A stretch of 64,000 nt of DNA, taken from the NCBI RefSeq assembly GCF_009835145.1, contig NZ_APKE01000014.1, positions 62,001 through 126,000 of the forward strand. Reading direction: 5' to 3'. Positions 55,680 to 64,000 of this stretch are shown piece by piece (positions within the stretch are counted from its first letter, which is position 1; each line of letters begins with the position of its first letter). This DNA is from Profundibacterium mesophilum KAUST100406-0324. Lineage in GTDB: Bacteria; Pseudomonadota; Alphaproteobacteria; Rhodobacterales; Rhodobacteraceae. Below the pieces are notes generated by a model. The model made no database searches and was not told the DNA's origin. It saw only the letters and a program-made list of their open reading frames with translations. The translations under genes were made by a program, and so were the position numbers.

Positions 55680-56144
55680 TCAGGCGGCGCGCATGTCCGG
55701 TAGTTCGGTCAGCATCGCGTGCAGGGCGGCCACGTCGTCGTTGGCGCGCAGCTTGGCACACAGATCCGAATCGCGCAGCGTCCGCGAGACGACCGCCAGC
55801 GCCTTGAGGTGATCGACGCCGGAGTTCTCCGGCGCGAAGAGACAGAACACCAGGTCGACCGGCTGCCGGTCGACGGCGCGGAAATCCATCGGGCGCTCGA
55901 TCTTGAGAAAGACGCCCTTCACCTGGTCGAGCTCGCCGAGCCTGGCATGGGGCAGGGCAACACCCTGTCCCACGCCGGTCGGCCCGAGATTCTCGCGCTC
56001 CATCAGCGCTTCGACCACCGGGTCATGCGGCAGGCCGTGAACGGATTGGGCGATTTCTCCCAACTCGTGAAAGAGCCGCTTCTTGCTGCTCATCGACCCG
56101 ATGACACGCACAGCCTCGGGTTTGAGGAGTTTGGCAAGCTTCAT
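55680..56144 (-). CDS. ptsN: PTS IIA-like nitrogen-regulatory protein PtsN
   Basis: A 154-residue EIIA-Ntr protein that takes phosphate from the nitrogen PTS and controls transport and stress genes by contact with other proteins. The phosphorylated His is in VALPHARLGELDQVKG; LVFCLFAPENSGVDHLKALA follows. Length and start (MKLAKLLKP) are normal. It is the last gene of the rnd-lpt-hpf group, 36 bases after hpf, the same pairing as in many proteobacteria. Confidence 0.95.
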   Translation of the reverse strand: MKLAKLLKPEAVRVIGSMSSKKRLFHELGEIAQSVHGLPHDPVVEALMERENLGPTGVGQGVALPHARLGELDQVKGVFLKIERPMDFRAVDRQPVDLVFCLFAPENSGVDHLKALAVVSRTLRDSDLCAKLRANDDVAALHAMLTELPDMRAA

Positions 56145-56180
56145 GGTGACCTGATGCGCTGGCGCGGGACGAAACCGCGT

Positions 56181-56759
56181 CTAGGGTGCCGGGTTGGGAT
56201 CGATCCAGCCTATGTTGCCGTCCTCGCGGCGGTAGACGATGTTGATCCCGGTTTCCTGTCTTTCGTTGCGGAACACGAGCACCGGCGCACCCGCCAGTTC
56301 CATCTGCATCACCGCCTCTCCGACCGATAGCGACGGTATCTTCGTCTCCATCTCGGCGATGATCATGGGCTGCAACGTGTCCGGTTCGGCATCGTCCTCC
56401 TTGTCCGATGCGGCGAGGATATAAGAGGATGCGCCGGAAAGTTCAACGGGCTGTGTCCGTTCGATGTGATGATCCTTCAGGCGGCGCTTGTAACGCCGCA
56501 ACTGTTTCTCCATCCGCTCGTTGGCCACGTCGAAGGCGGCATAGATTTCCGTCGCCTTGCCGCGGGCCTGCACGGTGAGCCCCGTCGACAGGTGGACCAC
56601 CGTCTCGCTGACATATTCATGCGCATCCTTGGAGAAAATGACCAAGGCGTCGGTCGGCCGGCCCGGATATTTCCCGATCACCGTATCGATCTCCGACTTG
56701 ACATGCGTCTGGAGGGCTTCCCCGATATCGATCTGCTTGCCGCTTATCTGATAGCGCAT
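56181..56759 (-). CDS. hpf: Ribosome hibernation promoting factor, long form
   Basis: A 192-residue protein. The N-terminal half (YQISGKQIDIGEALQTHVKSE to YKRRLKDHH) is the S30AE fold that blocks the decoding site; the C-terminal domain (PMIIAEMETKIPSLSVGEAVMQMEL...ALDFxNxE-like VLVFRNERQE) makes ribosome dimers. Such factors keep ribosomes idle in starvation. AAGGAG precedes the ATG. A 231-bp gap separates it from lptB and contains the symmetric GGGAGCC-TT-GGCTCCC near 56876-56891. Confidence 0.95.
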   Translation of the reverse strand: MRYQISGKQIDIGEALQTHVKSEIDTVIGKYPGRPTDALVIFSKDAHEYVSETVVHLSTGLTVQARGKATEIYAAFDVANERMEKQLRRYKRRLKDHHIERTQPVELSGASSYILAASDKEDDAEPDTLQPMIIAEMETKIPSLSVGEAVMQMELAGAPVLVFRNERQETGINIVYRREDGNIGWIDPNPAP

Positions 56760-56990
56760 CTCGGCTCCTTGGTTGATTGATCGCTCCGACCCGACGAACA
56801 GTCGGTCCGGAAGGCGATGCTGAGGGAAACAAGGAGAAGCCGTTGGCGGTTAAGGAAGCGTGAACTCTTGCTTCGGGAGCCTTGGCTCCCTGCCGGAGGG
56901 TTCGCGATTCACGATCAACAACCTTGCTTCTCATCCCCCGTATTTGGCGACAGAAATGGCGGCCCTGTCAATGATGCAGCCGCGGCGGGA

Positions 56991-57746
56991 TCAACCGAGG
57001 CGGAAGTCCTCGCCCAGATAGACCCGCCTTACATCACGGTCGCGCACGACCTCCTCGCTGGTGCCCGACATCAGCACGCCGCCATCGTGGAGGATATAGG
57101 CCCGGTCCACGATCGAGAGGGTCTCGCGCACGTTGTGATCGGTGATCAGCACGCCGATGCCGCGTTTCTTGAGGTTGCCCACGAGCTGCCTGATCTCGTT
57201 CACCGCGATCGGGTCGACCCCGGCGAAAGGCTCGTCGAGCAGCAGGTATTTGGGGTCGGCGGCAAGGCAGCGGGCGATCTCGGCGCGCCTGCGCTCGCCG
57301 CCTGAGAGCGCGGGGGCCGGGCTGCGGCGCAGATGCGAGATGGAGAACTCGGCCAGAAGCTCCTCGAGCCTGTCGCGCCGCTCGGCCTGCCCGGCGACGT
57401 TGATCTCGAGAATCGCCATGATGTTCTGCTCGACCGTCAGCCCGCGAAAGATCGACATCTCCTGCGGCAGGTAGCCGATGCCGAGCCGGGCGCGCCGGTA
57501 CATGGGGAAATTGGTCACGTCGCGCCCGTCGATGAGCACCGCGCCGCCTTCGGGCGTCACCAGGCCGGCGACCGAGTAGAAGCAGGTCGTCTTGCCCGAG
57601 CCGTTCGGACCGAGCAGCGCCACGACCTCGCCGCGCTGAAGCTCCAGGCTGACATCGCGGATCACCGTCCTGCGGCGATAGCTCTTGGCGAGGTTGCGCA
57701 CCTGCAATCCCCGCGCCTCGCCCTCGGGGGCCGGGTTTGCGGGCAT
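56991..57746 (-). CDS. lptB: LPS transport ATP-binding protein LptB
   Basis: A 251-residue ATPase that drives LPS from the inner membrane through LptFG. Walker A is GPNGSGKTT, the signature is [15 protein letters not shown], and Walker B is [16 protein letters not shown]. The C-terminal [15 protein letters not shown] is the LptB tail. The ATG at 57746 overlaps the lptA stop (TGATG). A longer open frame upstream is lptA in another frame. Confidence 0.97.
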   Translation of the reverse strand: MPANPAPEGEARGLQVRNLAKSYRRRTVIRDVSLELQRGEVVALLGPNGSGKTTCFYSVAGLVTPEGGAVLIDGRDVTNFPMYRRARLGIGYLPQEMSIFRGLTVEQNIMAILEINVAGQAERRDRLEELLAEFSISHLRRSPAPALSGGERRRAEIARCLAADPKYLLLDEPFAGVDPIAVNEIRQLVGNLKKRGIGVLITDHNVRETLSIVDRAYILHDGGVLMSGTSEEVVRDRDVRRVYLGEDFRLG

Positions 57747-58231
57747 CACTGTGCGCCGGGCTGGAAGATCGTGCGCACGCGGCCCTCGAGCGTGCCGGTC
57801 CCGCGCGCAAGATCGATGACCAGACGCTGCGAGCTCAGCGCGTTGCTGCCTTGTGTGAGGATCACGTCGCCGGTCATGACCACCGTGCCGGCCTCGATCG
57901 AATAGACCGCCTCCGCCGCCTCCGCCGCCTCGCCGCCATTGACGAGGGTGACGCCTTCGCTCGCCTGCATCTCGGTGATCGCCCCGTCCGCCCCGTAGAT
58001 GACACGGGCCCGGCCCGCGGTCAGCACCATCTCGCCTTGCGAGATCTCGACATTCCCGGTGAAGGTCGCCGCGCCGTCGGCCTGGTCGATCTCGAGTTTG
58101 TCGGCACCCACCTCCACCGGCAGGCCCGTGTCCTGGCTCAGCCCGCCGAAGGCGATCTCGGCGCCCTGGGAAAGAAGCGCGGCGGGCACCGACAGGGCGA
58201 TGCAGGTGACGAGGATGCGGGTCAATGTCAC
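57746..58231 (-). CDS. lptA: LPS-transport periplasmic bridge protein LptA
   Basis: A 161-residue exported protein. The signal peptide [20 protein letters not shown] is followed by an OstA-type beta-jellyroll ([33 protein letters not shown]). It forms the periplasmic bridge that carries LPS. A short alanine/glutamate stretch ([10 protein letters not shown]) is a small insertion. The start overlaps lptC by ATGA. Confidence 0.93.
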   Translation of the reverse strand: MTLTRILVTCIALSVPAALLSQGAEIAFGGLSQDTGLPVEVGADKLEIDQADGAATFTGNVEISQGEMVLTAGRARVIYGADGAITEMQASEGVTLVNGGEAAEAAEAVYSIEAGTVVMTGDVILTQGSNALSSQRLVIDLARGTGTLEGRVRTIFQPGAQ

Positions 58232-58842
58232 GGGTCGGTCTCCTCAAGGCTCGCCGGGCGGTATACCAGACGCACCCCGTCTGTGAAACTGAGAACATAG
58301 CGCGCGCCCGAGGGGGCAAGTTCCATGCCGCCCGCCTCGAGCGTGCCGGCAGGTCCCGATGCGCGCACCGGGCCCTCCGATCTCAGGTGGGTCCGCCCGA
58401 GCGCGGCGGTGAAGGCCTCCGCGGTGATCCTGTAGCCGGTGGAGCTGCGCAGGACGACGCCCCCGCCCAGCCGCGCGCTGTCGCTCTCGGGATCGATGCG
58501 CCCGCTGCTGGAGGAGAGGTCGATGCGTCCGCCATCGGGCGTCTCCAGCACGCCGATCAGCTCCGAGGTGCGCACCGCGCCCGAGGGCGCGCCGGGCAGG
58601 GCGCTGTCGGCCGAAAGGGTGATCGCGCTGCCATCGGCGGTGAGGCCGGCGTAGTTGGGATTCCCGATCCGCTGCTCGCGCAGGAAGCGTTCGATATCGA
58701 CATCCGAATAGGGAAGCTCGCTGCGGCTGCCCCTCTGCTCGGCGACGAGGAAAAGCGTCGACAGGATGCCGAGCGCCGCGAGGGGCAGGGCGATCTTGAG
58801 CCAGGCGATGAGCCTGCTGTAGCCATTGTCGTGATGGCGCAT
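58228..58842 (-). CDS. lptC: LPS export protein LptC
   Basis: A 204-residue single-span protein. One membrane segment near residues 10-32 ([23 protein letters not shown]) is followed by a periplasmic jellyroll ([22 protein letters not shown]...[17 protein letters not shown]). It hands LPS from LptFG to LptA. Start at ATG 58842 with GGAGG eight bases before. It lies 46 bases after rnd and overlaps lptA. Confidence 0.92.
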   Translation of the reverse strand: MRHHDNGYSRLIAWLKIALPLAALGILSTLFLVAEQRGSRSELPYSDVDIERFLREQRIGNPNYAGLTADGSAITLSADSALPGAPSGAVRTSELIGVLETPDGGRIDLSSSSGRIDPESDSARLGGGVVLRSSTGYRITAEAFTAALGRTHLRSEGPVRASGPAGTLEAGGMELAPSGARYVLSFTDGVRLVYRPASLEETDP

Positions 58843-58888
58843 GCGCCCCGCCTCCATCGTTGCGCGGGCACCCGGCCGCGCGCGCCGC

Positions 58889-59500
58889 TCAATGCGAGAA
58901 GATGTCCTGCTCCGGCCAGCCCTCGAGATCGAGCCGGGCCCGGGCCGGCAGGAACTCGAAACAGGCATCGGCGAGCGCGCGGCGCTCCTCGCGGGCCAGG
59001 CGCTTGTCGAGCTCGGCCTTCAGCGCATGCAGGTGCAGCACGTCGGAGGCGGCGTAATCGATCTGCGCGGCGCTCAGCGTCGCGGCGCCCCAGTCGCTCT
59101 GCTGCTGCTGCTTGGAGATATCGGTGCCCAGAAGCTCCTGCACGAGGTTCCGCAGGCCATGGCGATCGGTATAGGTGCGCACCAGCTTGCTGGCGATCTT
59201 GGTGCAGTAGACCGGAGCGGCGAGGGCACCCAGCGCGCCATAGAGCGCGGCGATGTCGAAGCGCCCGTAGTGAAAGAGCTTCAGCGTGCCCGGATCGCGC
59301 AGCATCGCCGTCAGGTTGGGTGCCTGCCTCTGGCCCTTTTCGATCTGCACCAGGTGGGCATGGCCGTCGCCGCCCGACATCTGCACGAGGCACAGCCTGT
59401 CGCGGTGCGGGTTGAGCCCCATCGTCTCGCAATCGATGGCCACGACAGGCCCCAGGTCGAGCCCGTCTGGAAGGTCGTTGCGATAGAGCCGGTTGGTCAT
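58889..59500 (-). CDS. Ribonuclease D-like 3'-5' exonuclease
   Basis: A 203-residue DEDDy nuclease: AIDCETMGLNPHRDRLCLVQM (exo I), FHYGRFDIAAL (exo II) and YAASDVLHLHAL (exo III, Tyr form). It lacks the HRDC domains of full RNase D, a short form common in alphaproteobacteria. It trims RNA 3' ends; substrates are not known. It lies upstream of lptC in the same direction and is divergent from the phosphotransferase gene. Start ATG 59500 (MTNRLYRND). Confidence 0.9.
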   Translation of the reverse strand: MTNRLYRNDLPDGLDLGPVVAIDCETMGLNPHRDRLCLVQMSGGDGHAHLVQIEKGQRQAPNLTAMLRDPGTLKLFHYGRFDIAALYGALGALAAPVYCTKIASKLVRTYTDRHGLRNLVQELLGTDISKQQQQSDWGAATLSAAQIDYAASDVLHLHALKAELDKRLAREERRALADACFEFLPARARLDLEGWPEQDIFSH

Positions 59501-59661
59501 GAGGGCCGCTCCTGTGGATCGGGGTTGCCGCCGGTATAGACCGGAACGCGGCGGGCCGGCAATCGGCGCGGCATTGCCCCCGCCCGCCGTCCTGCATAGC
59601 CTCGGCCCCGCGCATGGGGCAACGACGCGGCATGCGGATGCGGCGCGCATCGAAGGAGGGC

Positions 59662-59721
59662 GCGATGGGTGCAGGCGCGATGGAGGCTGGCGCGATGGGG
59701 GCAGGCACGATGGAGGCTGGC
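59662..59721. repeat. Four 15-bp tandem repeats at the start of the phosphotransferase gene
   Basis: GCGATGGGTGCAGGC and GCGATGGAGGCTGGC alternate twice (59662-59721), so the true period is 30 bp. Each unit contains an in-frame ATG, which makes four possible start codons and leaves the N-terminus open to repeat-number change. Confidence 0.85.
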
Positions 59722-60648
59722 ACGGGGCATTCCGACCTGCGGCGGGCATCCGCGCCCGGCGAGGATCTGGCCCTCGCGGTGCGGCTGAGCGGATGGCTCG
59801 CGCGGCGCGGCGCGCTGGGGCGGGCGGGCACGCCGGCCCTCCTTGCGGGGGGGCGTGCCAACCTGGTCTGGCGGGTGGGCGGCGCGGTGTGCAAGCTGTC
59901 GCGTCCCCGAGGGGCCACGCCGCTCTTTCCCAATGACGGCGCGGCCGAGGCGCGGGCCCTCGCGGCCCTTCGGGGCAGGGATATCGCACCGCGCCTCGGT
60001 GCGGCCATCGACACCCCCTGGGGCCTGTGCCTCGTGCAGGAATACCTGCCGCCGCGAGAGGGTGCATCCACGGAGCCGGACGGGCCTGGCGATCTGGGCG
60101 CGCTTCTTGCAAGGCTTCACCGGCTGCCGCCCTGGCGGGGGCTCGCCGGGGTCCCTTCGGACGGGGCCACCCTGCGGCGCGGTGGCCTTGCGATGATCGC
60201 GGGGCAGGAGGGCGCGCCGGCGGATCGGCTGCGCCGTGCCGGGCGCGAGGATGCCGCGCTCTTCGCGGACCCGCGGCCAGGGGGCGGGCCGGACCGGGTC
60301 GTCCTGCACGGCGATCCGGTGCCGGGCAATGTCATCCCCACGGCGCAGGGCCTTCGGCTGATCGACTGGCAATGTCCCGGCCTTGGCGATCCCGCCCTCG
60401 ATCTCGCGCTCGCGATGTCGCCGGCGATGCGGCTCGTGAACGGCGCGGCGCCGCTTTCCCCGCAGGGCGAGGCGGCCCTCCTCGAAGGCTACGGGACCGC
60501 GCGCCGCGCGCCATGCCTGGCAGGCTTGCGCCCCGCCCTGACCTGGCGCATGGCATGCTACTGCCTGTGGCGCATGGCGCGCGGTGATCGGGCCTATGCG
60601 GCGGGGCTCGAAGCGGAGCTTGCGCTCCTGGCCCGGCTCGGCGGCTAG
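59665..60648 (+). CDS. Phosphotransferase (APH/choline-kinase-like) of unknown substrate
   Basis: A 327-residue kinase-fold protein. [13 protein letters not shown] is the Brenner motif with catalytic Asp; [20 protein letters not shown] holds the metal-binding Asp. The N-terminal lobe starts around residue 25. I start at ATG 59665 because AAGGAGG lies five bases before; the first 20 residues are repeated GAMxAG units with extra ATGs. It overlaps the pncB end by four bases in convergent fashion. The substrate may be an amino sugar, choline or a small metabolite. Confidence 0.82.
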   Translation: MGAGAMEAGAMGAGTMEAGTGHSDLRRASAPGEDLALAVRLSGWLARRGALGRAGTPALLAGGRANLVWRVGGAVCKLSRPRGATPLFPNDGAAEARALAALRGRDIAPRLGAAIDTPWGLCLVQEYLPPREGASTEPDGPGDLGALLARLHRLPPWRGLAGVPSDGATLRRGGLAMIAGQEGAPADRLRRAGREDAALFADPRPGGGPDRVVLHGDPVPGNVIPTAQGLRLIDWQCPGLGDPALDLALAMSPAMRLVNGAAPLSPQGEAALLEGYGTARRAPCLAGLRPALTWRMACYCLWRMARGDRAYAAGLEAELALLARLGG

Positions 60649-61937
60649 ACCACGACCTCGATCGGGTCCTGCGTTCCGACGCCGAAGACGCGTTTGTAGC
60701 GCGCGACCTCCGCCTCGGGTCCCATCGCCTTGTTGGGATTGTCCGATAGCTTGACGGTCGGGCGTCCCTCCGCCGCCACCGCCTTGCACACGAGACTGAA
60801 CGGCGCGAGGCCGTCATCGGGCACCAATCCGCGGAAATCGTTGGTCAGCAGCGTGCCCCAGCCGAAGCTCACCCTGACGCGGCCGGCGAACTGGGCATGC
60901 AGCTCGATGATCTTGCGCGTGTCGAGCCCGTCGGAGAAGATGATGAGCTTGTCGCGCGGATCCTCGCCCCGGGCCCGCCACCACGCGATCGCGGTCTCGG
61001 CGCCCTTCGCCGGATCGCCCGAATCGATCCTGATCCCGGTCCAGCCCGCCAGCCAGTCGGGCGCATGCTCGAGGAAGCCGGCCGTGCCGAACGTGTCGGG
61101 CAGGATGATGCGCAGGTTGCCGTCATGCTCATCCTGCCAGTCTTCGAGAACCTCGTAGGGCGCGCGGTGCAGGGCCGCGTCCGTATCGGCGAGAGCGGCA
61201 TAGACCATCGGCAGCTCATGCGCGTTGGTGCCGATCGCCTCAAGCTCGCGCCGCAGCGCGATCAGGCAGTTCGAAGTGCCGGTGAATTTCGCCCCCAGCC
61301 CCTCCTGCATCGCCTGCACGGCCCAGTCCTGCCACAGGAAGCTGTGCCTGCGCCGGGTGCCGAAATCGGCGATCCGAAGCCCGTCGACCTGGCGCAGCGC
61401 CTCGATCTTCTCCCAAAGGCGGGTCATCGCGCGGGCATAGAGCACCTGCAGCTCGAAGCGGCCCATATCAGCGAGCACCTTGCGTGAACGCAGCTCCATC
61501 AGCACAGAGAGCGCCGGGATCTCCCACAGCATCACCTCGGGCCAGCTGCCTTCGAAGGTCAGCTCGAACTGCCCGTCGCGCGTCTCGAGATGATAGGGCG
61601 GCAGACGCAGCTTCTCGAACCACTCCATGAAATCGGGGCGGAACATCTGGCGCTTGCCGTAGAAGGTATTGCCCCTGAGCCAGGTCGATTCGCCCCGGCT
61701 GAGCGACAGCGACCGGATATGGTCGAGCTGTTCGCGCAGCTCGCCCTCGTCGATCAGCTCCGCGAGCCGCACCGCGCTGTTGCGATTGATCAGGCTGAAG
61801 GTGACCTGCGTGTCCGGGCGGTTGCGCAGGACCGACTGGCACATCAGCAGCTTGTAGAAATCCGTGTCGATGAGGGAGCGGACGATCGGGTCGATCTTCC
61901 ATTTGTGGTTATAGACGCGTGACGCGATATCGGCCAT
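60645..61937 (-). CDS. pncB: Nicotinate phosphoribosyltransferase
   Basis: A 430-residue enzyme that makes nicotinate mononucleotide for NAD salvage. [16 protein letters not shown] and VTFSLINRN are at the N-terminus; [13 protein letters not shown] holds the phosphorylated His (RRHS), followed by [10 protein letters not shown] and the DSGDP motif ([13 protein letters not shown]). The length is normal. It starts three bases after the pncA stop, so the two NAD-salvage enzymes are made together. Confidence 0.97.
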   Translation of the reverse strand: MADIASRVYNHKWKIDPIVRSLIDTDFYKLLMCQSVLRNRPDTQVTFSLINRNSAVRLAELIDEGELREQLDHIRSLSLSRGESTWLRGNTFYGKRQMFRPDFMEWFEKLRLPPYHLETRDGQFELTFEGSWPEVMLWEIPALSVLMELRSRKVLADMGRFELQVLYARAMTRLWEKIEALRQVDGLRIADFGTRRRHSFLWQDWAVQAMQEGLGAKFTGTSNCLIALRRELEAIGTNAHELPMVYAALADTDAALHRAPYEVLEDWQDEHDGNLRIILPDTFGTAGFLEHAPDWLAGWTGIRIDSGDPAKGAETAIAWWRARGEDPRDKLIIFSDGLDTRKIIELHAQFAGRVRVSFGWGTLLTNDFRGLVPDDGLAPFSLVCKAVAAEGRPTVKLSDNPNKAMGPEAEVARYKRVFGVGTQDPIEVVV

Positions 61938-61940
61938 CGT

Positions 61941-62549
61941 TCAGCCCTCGATCCTGACATGGGCGGCGGACATCGCGCCCAGCGCCGCATCGAGGGAGCC
62001 ATCGAGATCGATCGCCCGGCTCAGATCGCGCCGCACGTTCACCGAGAAGCCCAGCCGCGCGCCATCGATGGCGGAGTAGCTCACGCAGAAATCCAGCGCC
62101 AGTCCCACCATGGTCAGGTGCGAGATGCCCCGGCTGCGCAGGTAGCCCTCGAGCCCGGTAGGCGTGGTTCGGTCATTCTCGAAGAAGGCCGAATAGCTGT
62201 CGATGGCGGGGTCCGTGCCCTTGCGGATGATCACATGCGCCGCATCCTGCGGAACGGCGGGGTGGAACGCGGCGCCGCCGCTTCCCCGGATGCAGTGATC
62301 GGGCCAGAGCACCTGCGCGCCGTAGGGCATGTCGATCAGGCTGAAGGGCGCGCGGCCGGGATGCGCCGAGGCGAAGGAGGAATGGCCCTTGGGGTGCCAG
62401 TCCTGGGTCAGCACGACGGTACGGAACTCTTCCATCAGGGCGGCGATGTCCGGTGCGATCTCGTCCCCCCCGGCAACGGCGAGTGCCCCGCCGGGGCAAA
62501 AATCGTTCTGCATGTCGACGACCACGAGGGCCTCGTTGGCGGTACGCAT
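61941..62549 (-). CDS. pncA: Nicotinamidase
   Basis: A 202-residue isochorismatase-fold amidase that converts nicotinamide to nicotinate for PncB. The catalytic triad is Asp in VDMQNDF, Lys in IRKGTD, and Cys in ALDFCVSYSA; the metal ligands are in QDWHPKGHSSF. GGAG lies before the ATG. It leads the two-gene pncA-pncB operon, directly upstream of pncB. It is divergent from trhO, with about 260 bases between. Confidence 0.96.
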   Translation of the reverse strand: MRTANEALVVVDMQNDFCPGGALAVAGGDEIAPDIAALMEEFRTVVLTQDWHPKGHSSFASAHPGRAPFSLIDMPYGAQVLWPDHCIRGSGGAAFHPAVPQDAAHVIIRKGTDPAIDSYSAFFENDRTTPTGLEGYLRSRGISHLTMVGLALDFCVSYSAIDGARLGFSVNVRRDLSRAIDLDGSLDAALGAMSAAHVRIEG

Positions 62550-62809
62550 GGCACTCTCCGGGTTGCAAGGTCCCGTTCTTGCTAGGCAACGGGCGGCGCG
62601 GCGTCAATCGCGCCGCCCGCGCGGACCGGCCTTGGGGCGGGGGCGGCGGGTGCGCGTGGCGTGACTGTCGCGGCAGGGCTGGCGCGGATCGGGACCCATG
62701 TCCCGGCATGCATCCGCCCGCGCCCTTTCCGGCGGGCCCGCTGCCTTGCACCCGCCCGCGCCGCTGCCGCCGCTTGCCAGCGTTCCGATCCCGCGCTAAG
62801 GCCGCGCGC

Positions 62810-63715
62810 ATGATCCCCGTTGTCGCGCTTTATCATTTCACCCGGTTCGACGATCCGGCCGCGCTGCGTTCCGATTTGCTCGCGGTGTGCCGGGAGGGCG
62901 GCGTGCGCGGCAGTCTTCTCCTGGCGTGCGAGGGGATCAACGGGACCATCGCGGGGCCGCGTGCCGGGCTCGACGCGGTGCTCGGCCATATCAGGGGGCT
63001 CGCGGGCTGCGCGGCGCTCGAATGGAAGGAAAGCAGCGCCGCCCGGATGCCGTTCGGACGGATGAAGGTGCGCCTGAAGCGCGAGATCGTCACCATGAAC
63101 GAGCCGGACATCGATCCGGTCGCCGGCGCCGGGCACCATGTTCCCCCCGCCGAGTGGAACGCGTTGATCAGCGCGCCCGATGTCGCGGTGATCGACACGC
63201 GCAACGCCTACGAGGTGGCGATCGGCAGCTTCGAGGGCGCCCTCGATCCGGGCACCGAGCGTTTCGCCGATTTCCCCGCATGGTGGCGCGCCAACAAGGC
63301 GCGTTTCGACGGCAAGCGCATCGCGATGTTCTGCACCGGGGGCATCCGCTGCGAGAAATCGACGGCATTCCTGCGCCAGGAGGGGGTCGACGAGGTCTTT
63401 CACCTCCAGGGCGGCATCCTCAGGTATCTCGAGGAAATCGAGGCGCGCGACAGCATGTGGCACGGCGAATGCTTCGTGTTCGATCAGCGGGTCTCCGTCG
63501 GGCAGGGGCTGTCGCCCGGAACGCATGGAATGTGCCATGGCTGCCGCGCGCCGGTGAGTGCCGCCGACATGGCGCGCCCGGAATTCGAGGAAGGGGTGAG
63601 ATGTCACCGCTGCGCGCCGGTCCAGAGCCCCGAGCAGACGGCCCGCTTCCGCGAGCGCCAGAAGCAGATGCGCCTTGCCGCCGATCGCGGTGAAAGCCAC
63701 CTGGGCGAGGACTGA
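62810..63715 (+). CDS. trhO: tRNA uridine hydroxylase TrhO (rhodanese-like)
   Basis: A 301-residue enzyme that hydroxylates uridine 34 in several tRNAs, using oxygen. An N-terminal acylphosphatase-like part (YHFTRFDDPAALRSDL...GINGTIAG) leads into a rhodanese domain with catalytic Cys in FCTGGIRCEKSTAFL. The C-terminal zinc-like cysteines are CHGC and CHRC. The start at ATG 62810 (MIPVVALYHF) fits the family; upstream frame is not coding. It stands alone in this stretch. Confidence 0.92.
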   Translation: MIPVVALYHFTRFDDPAALRSDLLAVCREGGVRGSLLLACEGINGTIAGPRAGLDAVLGHIRGLAGCAALEWKESSAARMPFGRMKVRLKREIVTMNEPDIDPVAGAGHHVPPAEWNALISAPDVAVIDTRNAYEVAIGSFEGALDPGTERFADFPAWWRANKARFDGKRIAMFCTGGIRCEKSTAFLRQEGVDEVFHLQGGILRYLEEIEARDSMWHGECFVFDQRVSVGQGLSPGTHGMCHGCRAPVSAADMARPEFEEGVRCHRCAPVQSPEQTARFRERQKQMRLAADRGESHLGED

Positions 63716-63830
63716 CCACCGCGGCGCCGCGCGGCCGCGCGCAGTCGTCCCTGGCGCTTCGCGATCCGTCACGGCCCCCGCCCGGTCGATCGAGGACCCG
63801 CCAACCGCGCTTTTGCCGGCCGTTTTCGGG

Positions 63831-63858
63831 CCCGCCGCGCCGCCGCGCTTGCGGCGGG
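63831..63858 (-). terminator. Hairpin downstream of the ribokinase-type gene
   Basis: CCCGCCGC (63831-63838) and GCGGCGGG (63851-63858) form an 8-bp stem with a 12-base loop just past the stop on the minus strand. There is no T-run; a CCCGAAAA follows on that strand. Confidence 0.35.
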
Positions 63859-63860
63859 GA

Positions 63861-64000
63861 TCACAGCGGGCGCCGCGACACCGCTTTGTCGATTTCCGCG
63901 GCGTTGGCCATCGATGCGGCGGCACCCGGCCGCGTCACCGAGATTCCCGCCGCCACGACCGCCCGCGCAAGCGCCGCACGCGGCGCCATCCCCGAGGCGA
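63861..64000 (-). CDS. Ribokinase-type (PfkB) sugar kinase, C-terminal end only
   Basis: Only the last 45 or so codons are in the window. The sequence ends VVAAGISVTRPGAAASMANA, then AEIDKAVSRRPL and a stop. The ALARAVVAAGISVTRPGAAASM pattern is the usual end of ribokinases, where SVTRPGA is a highly conserved segment. The rest lies past 64000, so substrate and full identity cannot be given. It is transcribed toward trhO (convergent). Confidence 0.75.
   Translation of the reverse strand, partial: ASGMAPRAALARAVVAAGISVTRPGAAASMANAAEIDKAVSRRPL

Noticed and set aside
56760-56990. TTGACA near 56963 as an hpf promoter
   Set aside because: No acceptable -10 box lies 16-18 bases downstream, so it is not listed.
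1-64000. tRNA genes, rRNA, CRISPR arrays, insertion sequences, phage genes
   Set aside because: No cloverleaf, repeat-spacer array, transposase or integrase was recognised on either strand.

Overview
This GC-rich window reads as chromosomal core DNA of an alphaproteobacterium, most likely Rhodobacterales (Rhodobacter/Roseobacter-type). The grounds are gene content and order: the ComF-Grx3-nitrilase-UbiG block, rimP-nusA-ylxR-infB, dnaK-dnaJ-radC, rnd-lptCAB-hpf-ptsN, an alphaproteobacterial RpoH-type promoter before dnaK, and a small conserved ORF beside infB. No rRNA, tRNA, CRISPR array, insertion sequence or phage gene was seen. Nearly every base lies in a gene or a short intergenic region.

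Layout. 1-5.9 kb: a truncated LacI-family regulator, argG, ilvA, then an HPt protein divergent from a response regulator fused to a SpoIIE-type phosphatase, and a Nudix gene. 6-12 kb: hslO (Hsp33), CoA-pyrophosphatase-like Nudix, CCA-adding enzyme, an ABC exporter and an RlmD-like rRNA methyltransferase. 12-20 kb: L,D-transpeptidase and CAP lipoproteins, a 59-residue membrane protein, ferrochelatase, a degenerate methyltransferase, comF, grxC, a nitrilase-family amidase, ubiG and proline iminopeptidase. 20-25.7 kb: a four-gene peptide ABC importer. 25.7-31.3 kb: the rimP-nusA-ylxR-infB operon behind a structured leader that looks like an attenuator. 31.3-37.3 kb: a pentanucleotide repeat, a 43-residue ORF, mutT, argJ, a parvulin and secA. 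37.4-44.7 kb: two envelope proteins, radC, dnaJ, dnaK and alkB. 44.8-55.6 kb: a surface-glycan cluster (SH3 protein, ABC-2 permease, cysQ, kdsB, galU, galE, two paralogous glycosyltransferases, a core-2/I-branching-type glycosyltransferase and a two-part sulfotransferase). 55.7-59.5 kb: ptsN, hpf, lptB, lptA, lptC and rnd. 59.6-64 kb: a phosphotransferase, pncB, pncA, trhO and the end of a ribokinase-type kinase.

How the genes fit together. The glycan cluster is the most interesting accessory-like region. galU and galE supply UDP-glucose and UDP-galactose, and kdsB supplies CMP-KDO. Three glycosyltransferases and a putative PAPS-dependent sulfotransferase could build a branched, sulfated glycan. 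cysQ could remove the PAP by-product, and the ABC-2 permease may export the product, although its ATPase is not in the window. The lpt genes further right share the KDO/outer-membrane theme.

The strongest non-coding signals are the promoter plus terminator leader of the nusA operon (about 25765-25871), the infB operon terminator, the RpoH promoter of dnaK, a perfect 12-bp hairpin whose loop holds the radC start codon, and ten perfect copies of a 5-bp repeat between infB and a tiny gene.
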